Part shown: piece after piece, positions 9,275 through 18,925 of the stretch | Numbering within the stretch: position 1 is the first letter of the stretch | Layout of the letters: each line of letters begins with the position of its first letter | Assembly: GCA_022829145.1 (NCBI GenBank) | Contig: CM040751.1 | Span: 1,804,864 to 1,868,863, forward strand | Direction: 5' to 3' | From: Albula goreensis | Lineage: Eukaryota > Chordata > Actinopteri > Albuliformes > Albulidae | Length of the DNA stretch: 64,000 nt | Made by a program: the position numbers and the translations under genes | The notes under the pieces: generated by a model | What the model was told of the DNA's origin: nothing | The model's input: the letters and a program-made list of their open reading frames with translations, nothing else | The model's database searches: none

Positions 9275-11371
9275 AGTGGAGGAGATTTTCAGGTTTATTG
9301 GTGATGATAGAACTTATCAGCAGAGCAATAAGAAGACTTCTCTGATTTATATAAAGGCAAGAAGCCATATGTTCTGAGCACCTTTCAAGATTAATTGTTT
9401 TAATGTCTTTTGCACTATTAACGAACCATAGGATAGCCACACTTAATTGTGCAACAAATTCAAAATCAGGGGAAAATACTGCTATCCACCTTGTCTGCTA
9501 TCATGTAAACAAACTCTCCACACTCCCACTGGTGGTTATCATGTATGGTCTATACAAAATGTCATTTTTGGTCCTTGACCATAGGGAACTGTGTCCTACT
9601 TACAATGCCCCATCTACCTTCACCCTCCTGCCACACCTATAGTCTCAACAACCTCTGGTTGTCATGTCATCATTTATGGGAAGGGTCCCACTTTTCTGCC
9701 ATGTCTCTTCATGACTCTGATTCTTCCCTAGTGGAACTGGCTTCTTGCTACTTTCAGCATAGCGCAGTGCTTGTCAGTTTCCAACACAGACCAGCTCCTT
9801 TTCCAATTTTAGGAATACTCTCTTCAAAGTCACGTTTACAACACTGTGCTTAAGTGATGTTGGGATACTATAAACATCATCAATGTATCTCAACTTCGTG
9901 GCAACAGAACCTCATCCATTCCCGATGAAGGGTATATACAGTTTTTAGTAGAAAAAACTGTAAAAAAAAAAACTGATAAAAAAAATAGGTGTAGGTCGGA
10001 TTTTGTTCAGAAGGTGGCGGTAGATATTTAGGTTTGACACAAATCTATCTTTCAGTCAGTTACCGCTTCCCTTTCCAGTGGTTAGCCATGTTTGTCTAAT
10101 GTCTCATCACGTTGAACGTTCAAAAGACACGGTAGTGGATACTGAGACGCTTGGTGGCACTGAACGCGTTGACACAGAATAACCTCCCAAGGATTTAATT
10201 TATACATGTCAACTAATACAGCCTTGAATATGCTTGTAGACTCGAGCCAACTGTGAGACAGTTTTGGGAACGTTTCCAGCGCGTATGACTAAGCATATAA
10301 TCAGTGCTATATAATTCCCCGCGTAAGGTTTCCTGTGAAGTGTGGCACTTGCCAGCAGAGTTTCGGAACAAGCTCATAAAGTTGTTAAAATCCTCCTTTA
10401 CTTAAACACCTTAAACTATTTCATATATGAAAATGTATTGCAACAAGTGCAATATTTGCGCGCCGTCAGACTACTAATTCGATGTCTTGTCAATATCTCC
10501 GTATCTGTCCAATAAAAAAGAATACATTTTAAATGGATTATTTTCTTTAATCTGGTCAATGCAAAAGACTCATACTTGATATCCGCGGTGGCGTGATAGC
10601 ATGGTTTATTGTTGGCAGAGTCTTTGTGTGTTTACCTTTAGAAAGACCACATATAGAATGCCCCGCCTGCAAAAATAAGTCCAAATTCCAAATGTGTCCC
10701 GGAGTCGCGCGGGGGCAAGTGGTAAACACCAGAGCACACAGCGCGTGGCGAGAAGAAATGCGGCCATCGAAAGTGTAGACACTGGGCAAGTCTGGTCATG
10801 TCATCTGGTAGCAAATTAATTGTGCTACTAAACGTTGTCATTGATTTATACTCAGCCCCAGCTATTTGCACAGGTGCTTTCAATTTCAATTGCACTGAAT
10901 GGATTCTTGATAACGCACTCATATGGTTCCACATAAAAACTATTTTCCATGTTAACCCATGCAATCTTTATTCATGAATTGTTTGCAGCGTGACCTTCAC
11001 GAGCCATGTGTTTCTCAAACATATCAACTTCATGTTTGTTTTGCGAGTGAGTGCAGCGCTTATATTTTTCATCATAGTTTATAAGTGGCAGTTTCACTGT
11101 CTTATCATAATCATAAGGCATCGGTACACATTTATGTAATTTCTATAAATTACATACTACATCTGGGGACGCATTACATTTCATAAAGATATTGATCAGA
11201 TATTGTTTTGTAGCGTCATGCGGAATACTGCTTAATACTTTGGAGAAATGCGCAATATTTAATACAATGAAATCGTATCTATGAATCAAGCAAAACTGAC
11301 GGTCAAATAGCACCATCACAGGTTACATCTGTGTGTGACCAAATGCAGAAAGCACGGCTCGCGCCTGAAAC

Positions 11372-11500
11372 TTTGATGCGCGCGCTTCGTTTCAAAGGGC
11401 TAAAACTCAAGGGGAGGGGCTAGGCAAATCAAGCCTGGGTTTAAATCCCAACGCTTGGGTTGGGGGCGAGGCTGAAAAAGTTGGTGGACTAACAGAGAGG
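11372..11500 (+). promoter_or_regulatory. Putative promoter of the rhou-like gene
   Basis: CpG-bearing GCGCGCGCTTCG near 11379, a GC-box-like GGGGAGGGGC at 11411-11420, a TTTAAAT TATA-variant at about 11440 and GGGGGCGAGG at about 11463, all 210-340 nt before the start codon. No canonical TATA box. The transcription start is not determined. Confidence 0.45.
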
Positions 11501-11601
11501 AGTATTCGCAACTGGCCGCAACTTCTTTCCGATTTTGCTATAAGTCGGCGCAGAAACACGCGATTTGCATCGGCGATCAAAAGTAATCATATCGATAACG
11601 A

Positions 11602-11681
11602 ATGAAATCTGTAAAGCCCAGCAAACTTCATTCGGATAAAAAGTATGCTTAATGGGTTTTATCTGTAGAATATCGCTCTAG
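11602..11681 (+). promoter_or_regulatory. Upstream ORFs in the rhou-like leader
   Basis: ATG at 11602 opens a 16-codon frame ending TAA 11650-11652. The last A of that stop starts a second ATG (11652-11654) with a 9-codon frame ending TAG 11679-11681. A third ATG at 11645 gives 7 codons. All end before the main ATG at 11714. They matter only if transcription starts upstream of about 11600, which the promoter signals suggest. Confidence 0.5.
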
Positions 11682-11713
11682 GGTGAGGAAACCTCCAAGC
11701 CGTTCGTAAAGTC

Positions 11714-11930
11714 ATGCCACCCCACAGTCCGATGGATTACAGTAAACAGATGGCCCCTCCGGTTCCACCTCATAAACCCAAAGTGACCCGGCCCAGCGAT
11801 CACCAGGAGCGGGTGTTGAAGTGTGTTCTTTTGGGCGATGGAGCTGTGGGAAAAACCAGTCTAGTTGTCAGCTATACTACCAACGGCTACCCAACGAGAT
11901 ACGTCCCGACTGCATTCGACGATTTTTCCG
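11714..11930 (+). CDS. rhou: rhou-like exon 1: N-terminus, P-loop and switch I
   Basis: Starts [19 protein letters not shown]; the first residues MPP match human RHOU and RHOV, supporting this ATG. An in-frame ATG at codon 12 (MAPP) is less likely. It includes [20 protein letters not shown] and ends FDDFS plus one base before gtaaga. Confidence 0.92.
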
Positions 11931-14900
11931 GTAAGAAATTGTGCGGCGCTTTGAATTGATGTGATGGCATTTTGTTTATTAAAATTCACTAACTCATTGT
12001 GAATCGTTCTTTTGTCAGATGTTCAGTAGTACCAATCACTTTTTGTTTTTTTTTTTCACTAATAAAGTTGCACGCACCGGAGGTCAAAGTTTTGCTCTTT
12101 GAATGGATTTTATTGCCCAGTTTGCGAGGGTCTGCAAAGACCCTGTTTTTAAATGGGGTTCATAGCTTTTTTTTATCTCTGATAGGTGACACATAGTCTT
12201 GTGGCATTGCGATAGCCTACACTTCCTCGTCTTGGATGTAAGTCGGAAATTCACCTGTTAAAATAAACAACAACGCCCTTTTTTGCCTTGATCAGAACAA
12301 TGTATACAGTGTATACATTACTTCGTAATGCAGTTATTTATCTAGTTTAAGTGAAAGTTCTAAAATTGTTAATGATAGCATTGACTGTTAGAGGGAATGG
12401 CATAATATAGACGAAGAGAGGATGGCATTTATTTATCTGTAAAGCTTGACGTGACTAAAAACCAAGTAATGTGATTTGGACGAAGTAATATTGTGTGAAT
12501 GACAGACAGACTTGAATAAGGCGATTATAGGCACAGAGTGGTTCCTCTGTTATATTTTGTTACAGTGTTACTGGAAAGCCAGGGACTGCTGTCTCGCGGC
12601 GCCACCTTTGACCGAGGGGCCATGCACGTGCAGCGCAGTTTGAGCTCTCCAACAGCTGTGTTTTTGGACGTATGGCGTCTTTGGTTATCCAGAGTGTAGG
12701 CCCTTATCAGATTTTCCATATTATGCTGAACACACCAGCCGTCCGCCCATCTCTGTATTTTCCATTTGGCATTCACCCAATTTCCAAAATGTCATCCAGA
12801 GAAAGTCTTTGTCTGAAGGGAAAAAAGGAAAAAAAACAGGCTTGTATTTCAAAGGAAAAATACATGAATCTTCAACTAGATAATATCAGCACCATCTTAA
12901 AAATAATGAAATTAAAAAACAAGAAACTGAGGCAAGAAAATCTGCCATGCAACGTTATTATCACAAACATCAGTCATTCATCTGCTTCCTCTCTTTCAAC
13001 CTCTTTTGTGTCCTCTGTGACAAAGGTACCCCAGCCTCCTGTCCGTGTTATTTCATCTGTCTAGACGTAAACATAAATTTAGGTTGATATTTTTGACACT
13101 GCAAAACGGACTGCACAATTGTTTATTTTTGCTCCCTGTGGCGTCAGTCTGTCCAATGTATGACGGACTTGCATGGAAACAGTACGCTGTTGAGTCATAC
13201 AGCCTGGTAACAGTAGATTTAGAGGCCTCTGGATCAGGCACAGCTGAAAAAACATTTATTACTGAAACGGGTCTCCAAGCATTCGCTTTATAACTATAAC
13301 AGTTCTTCTATTAAAATTATATGAGTAATCTTTTTTTGAATGGGAAAGCTGGTCCGTTTCCCAGTATGGACACAGCTGTGGGAGATTGGCTTAAGCCCTC
13401 CTGACAAAGCCGGATTTTCACGGGGATTGTGCGGTTGGCGCGACGTGTGATGTCATTGCCCCAGTCCTGGAGCCAGACCCTGGGTTGTGAAACCCGATTT
13501 CGGGCGCACTTACGCAATGCCGCAGGTGGCTGAGAGGCGAGAGGCCGGGGTGCTTTAGGGGGAAGAACTAACTAAACACGGATCGTGTGTCAGGGCGACT
13601 CCACAACAATTGCACAACGGGGGAAGTCGTTTGGAGTAGCAGCCAAGTCCACAGCGCTGGAGGAAAAGGGCTCTATTAACCTGCTACGAATCGTAGCTCA
13701 GCTGGCGCTTCATTGTAGATACTTCTGTAAATTTGATTACATTCTATTTTTCCACCTCAATGAGTTTGAGCCCACATTTGCTCACATGACTAAAAAATAT
13801 TGTGCTGAAAACTGTGGCTGACCAAAGGGCGTCCGGAACAATATGTTGGGGAGTCCTCTGCTTACTCATCGAGAATGATTTTGCTATTTTTCTCAATGGT
13901 TAAAGAGACCATGCTAAAGATGGTAGACCCCATCTGCCTGTCAGCAGCACCTGTGGTATCTCCTGTCGGTGGCGGAGAGGGGGCGGGCCTGACGCGAGCA
14001 GCACTCGGTGCAAAACTCAATATTAACTTTAGCTCAGCGATGATGGGCGGAGTTCTGCTCCCTTCCCTTTCACCGGCTCTGTTAGCAGTCCTGATTAGCA
14101 TACAGTACCAATCAGTGCGCGGGACCCTGGCTTTGGATCCACACAGCAGGCCTGTCAACAACAGGCCCTTGGAACTGCATTACAGGGACCCCAAACTGAG
14201 GCCTGCCTGCTGCGTTTAAGCTAACACAGCCTCCACCGTCGTATCGTGTCTTAGCGCCGGCAGCATTTCCGTGACTTTGAGTCTGAGCTGGGGCTGCTGG
14301 CTGCGGTTCTGCCCTCCGTAGGGTTGAGCTGGCGAAGGAGCTCGCCAGGAATGAAGCCGTGCTGGGAACTTGTGAAGCAGGTCATCTGTGACTGATACAT
14401 GATAGACACTGAAAGCTCACATGATAGCAGAGCTTTCGCACGACAGCTCTGACAGCCCAGATAGACTCCACTGACTACACTGGAGTTGATCCTTATTATG
14501 TTTCGTTATGGTTGTAACCCAGTGGATATCGACCCTATGGTGAGTGAGGGTTGAGACGTTTGAGGTGAGAAGCAGAGCGCACCGTACCTGACCAATGGGG
14601 TGGATGGGGCGGTAGCAGCAGGTGATGCCGTGTTCCTCTGTGGAGCTGTCACATGACCGTCTCTCTCGCTCTCTCTCTCTTACAGCGGTGGTGCAGGTGG
14701 ACGGGAGCCCAGTTCGGCTGCAGCTGTGCGACACCGCTGGACAGGTGAGACCCAGCAGCTTGAGCCGCATGCAGGCACACACCTACCCTCAATGAATCTG
14801 CAAACTGTAATTTATGGATGTACGAAATGCGTGAGCCATGAGCCACGATGTTGGTGTGTGACTGATGTCCTGACATGTCCCGCCGTCTGGAGATATTGAT

Positions 14901-17609
14901 GATGACGTGTGTGAGGTTGATCTGATGTGTTTCATTGGAGCTTCGTGTGGTCCGGCCTTTGCCTTCAGGTCTCAGTTATCACTGACACAACTGTAATTAT
15001 GGTCACACACACACACCCACACATCCAAACACACAGACACAATGCATCTCTCCCTTATTCATTCATTCATTCACAAACACATACACACACCTCTCAACCT
15101 CACTCACTCAGTCCCTCACACACACACACACACACACACACACTGAAATGCAGGGCCTCTTGGTACCGTATTCATTTTGTGGTCTCATACATGTAGAGTA
15201 GAGCAGGACTAAGCCAGTCACAGTAGCTTTCTGTACAGTAGTGATTGTGCTGCGTGCTGTGTTTCCATGAACTGACTGCAGATAACAGCACATGATAACA
15301 GCAGTCCAGACCAGGGTGAGGCACAGGGATCTCGGCAATTCTCTGTACACGCTAGGGTAGAAAAAGCAAGCATCTACCCTTGCAGCGATCGCAAAGGCCC
15401 AGTTTTTTGTTTTTGTTCTTTCGAGTGTGATCGGTTGTGCAACTACATCCCTTGCTTGGCTCAGGAAACCCTGGCACAGTTACGGGTCTGAATGGAAGTT
15501 TACTGGCTGCAGTCGACCCGCAAGAGCGCACGTCACAAATCAGCAGCTGTTTTGTCTGGGAGAGATTTGCTCTCCACATCCCGGTAAAGAATTAATAAAC
15601 ACGCAAACAGCGTCTGGGCCGGTGGTCCGTGAAAAACCCTTATACGGTCCGCACAGTGAAGCCCTGCGGCCCCCACAGCACGCAGTCCTTACCCCCACAC
15701 ACACACACACACACACACACGCTCCTCTCTTCACCGACAGATGTAGGCCGTCTGGGGCAAACAGTCAGATAAGAGCTCTGACGCACAAAAAGTGAATATC
15801 ACTTTCAAAGGCTTCCCTCTTTGAGTGGATTGAGGTAAAGTGTTGAGAGAGGGATTGAGAGAGGGATAAGAAAACAGAGAAGAGGGTCTGCCTTATCTGT
15901 AAAGGGGGGGAAGGGTGGGATTGGTCTTTGTTGTGGACACAGAGAAGTCTGTTTGAATTGAGGCGCTGGGGAAGGGGGGGTTGTCGACTGGCAGGGTTTG
16001 GGGCAGGTACTGGAGCAGCCGACTGTGGGGGAGCCACGCTATGGCAAACTGGCAGGGAGAGGGTTAAGGCCGCACATTTTGTTACAAGAACCTGCCCCAG
16101 AGTTAATCTTTGTTTTCAAGGATTTGCGAGGCCCTGTTCGCTAAGCTGTGCGGCTCCAGTGTCTTAATTTGCTCAATTCGCAAAATTCGGTCCAGAGGTG
16201 GGGGGGGTGGTTTGGTAAGGGAGGTGGCGGTGGGGGGCGGGGAGAGACTGAATAAAAGCCGATTTTGAAACTTTGTCACGGAGGGATTAACTGCATTTTG
16301 ATCCCATGAAGTAGCTATTCAGCTGGCTAGGTTATTAGCGGGAGTACAGAGTTTCATAAGTTTATCTATGGGAATGGCCAAGGACATGTTACACTTCAGT
16401 GTCTCCACACCCCAGTTTAACACCCTACCAATTATTGTGTTAGTCAGCAAATCGCTGATAGCGATTCTGTCCTCTTTAAATGTATGCTTGAATGAATTTA
16501 CACTGTAAATACTGGTGGTCACCCATTTTAGCATCAGTCATTGTGATCAAACTTTTTGATTTGTTCAGACTAGTCAGTGATTTCCTGTTCATAGAGGCTC
16601 ACTGTCCCTTGTGGGGTCCTTGACACTACACTCTCCCTTCATTAGTAAAGACTGGAGTTCATCTCATAGCCTCGTAGTCTGATTCTCTAAGGTGAATCAG
16701 CCAAGCACAGAATAAAGGTGTTCATACCTACCTACATTCTTAATTAAAAAGGGGGGCTTGGACAATGGCCAGAGGTCTGCATTAGCCAGGCAACAATTGG
16801 CCCAGCTTCACTGGGGAAAGATATGGGTTAAGCTGTTAAACTCATTGGTCTCATCACATTCTAACAGCCAGTCCTGAAGGATCAGGCTCCTTTGAGTGTA
16901 TGAATCAACTGTATGCTGACTTTGCCTCTGAGGACACAGGCAGCATGCGACTGTTAGTTTATCGGCAGTGAGGATCGAAGTAAGAGATGGTTGTGACGAT
17001 AGAAAGCATGGAGTCACAAGTTCACAGCATCATCCTCCCGGGTTAGCAGGGAAAGGTTGCTGAGGGAGGCTGAAGGGTTTGGCCGAGTTAGGGTTGGGAC
17101 TTAAGTAGCACGATAGCATGTCTCATCTCTTTTCTCTGTCCCTGTTTCTGCAGGATGAGTTTGACAAGCTGCGGCACTTCTGCTACCCACGCGCGGACGC
17201 CCTGCTACTTTGCTTCAGCGTGGTAAGCCCCGCCTCCTTCCAAAACGTGTGGGAGAAGTGGGTCCCCGAGATCCGGCGCCGCTGCCCGCTCACCCCCGTC
17301 CTGCTGGTGGGCACGCAGTGCGACCTGCGCCAGGACGTGAAGGTGCTGATCGAGCTGGCACGCCGCCGCGAGCGCCCTGTCCCAGAGGCAGACGCCCGCG
17401 CCCTGGCCGACAAGGTGGGCGCCGTGGCCTACGTGGAGTGCTCCGCCCTCACACAGAAAAACCTGAAGGAGGTGTTCGACGCCGCCATCGCCGTCGGCCT
17501 GCGGCACACAGACAGGCGCGACCGGAGGGAACGCAAGGTCCGCAGCACTGCCGACAAGATGAAGATGCTGTCCAAGTCTTGGTGGAAGAAGTACGTCTGC
17601 GTACAGTGA
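11714..17609 (+). CDS. rhou: RHOU/Wrch-1-type atypical Rho GTPase (three exons, complete)
   Basis: Exons 11714-11930, 14686-14744 and 17154-17609 join in phase to a 243-aa protein (human RHOU 258 aa, RHOV 236 aa). The N-terminus carries a proline-rich [10 protein letters not shown] segment, matching the SH3-binding APPVPP of RHOU. G-domain motifs in order: [10 protein letters not shown] (P-loop), TAFDDFSAVV (switch I/effector), [13 protein letters not shown] (switch II), GTQCDL (G4) and [18 protein letters not shown] (G5). The CDTAGQ form, SWWKKY tail and DKMKMLSKS favour RHOU over RHOV. RHOU-type GTPases cycle rapidly, bind PAK/Par6 and Nck/Grb2, and act on actin and adhesion at membranes by palmitoylation rather than prenylation. 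The tail ends YVCVQ instead of YCCFV. Which fish paralogue this is (rhoua, rhoub or a third copy) cannot be settled here. Confidence 0.9.
11931..14685 (+). other. rhou-like intron 1
   Basis: 2.75 kb, non-coding. Two non-repetitive, moderately GC-rich stretches (about 13330-13560 and 13860-14220) look more constrained than their surroundings. One weak open frame at 12672-13064 is Lys/Ser-rich and unrecognised. CT repeats precede the exon 2 acceptor (14661-14680). Confidence 0.7.
14686..14744 (+). CDS. rhou: rhou-like exon 2: switch I to switch II
   Basis: A 59-nt exon after CTCTCTTACAG, with donor CAG|gtgaga. Completing Ala, it reads [20 protein letters not shown], nearly identical to [20 protein letters not shown] of human RHOU. 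The catalytic glutamine (Q61 equivalent) is its last residue. Confidence 0.92.
14745..17153 (+). other. rhou-like intron 2
   Basis: 2.4 kb, non-coding. (CA)n tracts lie at about 15004-15142 and 15695-15720. G-rich patches lie at 15903-16040 and 16197-16245. No credible gene. Confidence 0.7.
15004..15142 (+). repeat. (CA)n-rich microsatellite cluster
   Basis: Imperfect CACACA runs with (ATTC)n at about 15058-15072, ending in a pure (AC)n run at about 15116-15142. A second short pure (AC)n is at about 15698-15720. Confidence 0.85.
17154..17609 (+). CDS. rhou: rhou-like exon 3: rest of G domain and C-terminus
   Basis: Acceptor CTGTTTCTGCAG. Encodes 151 residues from [20 protein letters not shown] to [10 protein letters not shown] and TGA 17607-17609. 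The effector-side helix, GTQCDL and [12 protein letters not shown] are intact. Third codon positions are strikingly G/C-rich (runs of CGC, GCC, CTG, GTG), unlike exon 1. The spacer [20 protein letters not shown] is more Arg/Ala-rich than its human equivalent. Single Cys at position -3. Confidence 0.92.
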   Translation, partial: DEFDKLRHFCYPRADALLLCFSVVSPASFQNVWEKWVPEIRRRCPLTPVLLVGTQCDLRQDVKVLIELARRRERPVPEADARALADKVGAVAYVECSALTQKNLKEVFDAAIAVGLRHTDRRDRRERKVRSTADKMKMLSKSWWKKYVCVQ

Positions 17610-18925
17610 CCCACAGAGTCTAGAGGAGGGGACTTTTAATCTGAATTAAGGACTCTTATTTTGGAGGGGGGCAGATGGGTCTCAAATGGACTGCTATAAC
17701 ACTGTTAGATGGCTAGGATTGCCCTGTGTAGCTCAGAATACATGACTACACATCAGAACTGTGCAAGGACATTAACTCTATTCCTAGAGTTACAGAGTGA
17801 GCGTAGGAACAATGGAATCACGCTCCTTGTCTCCATGAAACTGAGTTTTCTTCTGGGGCTGTGACAAACTGACAGTAAAAAGCCATGCTGTTTAATGTGA
17901 ACCAATGATCTTGTCCTGTAAGCAATGTGGACATATCGTAAACAACACTTTTTATTTGGGGGTGGGGTTAAAATGGTAATATTTTTGTGTCCCCATGGTT
18001 TCATGCTGATATTCCACCATTTTGTTCCAGATCCTGTACTGTGTACTGTATTTATTTCTACTTTTACCTTTTTTCAGTTTGAACTCTTTGTTTGTAAATG
18101 TTTGTGTTTCCTTCTGGAAAATTCTGTCAGTCCTGTGGATTTCCCCACCCCCCCTCTCTGTTTGTTACTTGGGCTGTAATGCCAGTATTTGCTTTGCAGT
18201 GTCGCAAGACACACAATGGCGCAGTCAGATTTCATTCAGAGAAATGCATTGTAGGTTCCATTCAGGTGAGGCGTTTTCACACCGTGCAGATGCCAGGAGT
18301 CTCTCTCACTGCAGTCGAGCCTCTGAACCGGCTGTGGTTCATTACGCTATGTGTGGGATCAGCTGAGGGAGCCGGTCTGTTCAACCGCCACCCGTGAATT
18401 TCTGGTGCCAATCGCTTTACATTGTTAGAAATGATTAACGCTTACTGGTTATGAAAAATGTTTGTTTGATAGGCATGATCATCGAATGTGTTCAAACCTC
18501 ACCGATTACTGACACAGGGAGGCTGTTTTGAGCCCAGCTGATTCCTAATTTTGTATCTTCACCTCAAGTGTCACTATTGAAAACGCTTGTGGGGTGAACA
18601 GCCAGATGATTTTGATTGTATTGCTTCTTATTCTTCAGAAGCCAAGCCTGCCTTGTCTCTATGTGTTTTCATCCAATGAGGACATTGCAATAAACTGTGT
18701 AGCCACTGATCAAACTCGTGAATAAATCTATGAAACATTAATGCGGTGTGTCTGTGTGAGTCAGCTTTATTGCCATGAGCTGATGCATGTTTATTCAGGG
18801 TTATTTGGTTTAGATTTCCCAGCATGCTCTTCTTCATGCACTTAGAATGTGTGTTTGTGACATTCTTTCACCTTGTCAACCACAATCAAACTATACTGAA
18901 ATAAAGTATAAAACTCTGAGATCTT
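17610..18925 (+). other. Putative 3' UTR of the rhou-like gene with three AATAAA signals
   Basis: AATAAA occurs at 18689-18694, 18721-18726 and 18900-18905, giving a 3' UTR of about 1.1-1.3 kb. Mammalian RHOU also has a long 3' UTR. An AU-rich TATTTATTT lies at about 18048. No splice or coding signal was seen inside. Confidence 0.55.

Larger units (their letters stand above)
7936..11370 (+). other. Intergenic region between rtn2 and the rhou-like gene
   Basis: About 3.4 kb. It holds the 49-bp minisatellite (8315-8571), a CTCF-like site (9261-9274) and an A-rich patch near 9955-9985. No gene is supported; all open frames are short and unrecognised. Confidence 0.7.

Noticed and set aside
12680..12700. 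miR-9-like TCTTTGGTTATCCAG
   Set aside because: Only the first part resembles miR-9, and no complementary arm for a hairpin was seen nearby.
17205..17623. Long alternative frames over rhou-like exon 3 (100-137 codons)
   Set aside because: Shadows of the GC-rich coding exon.
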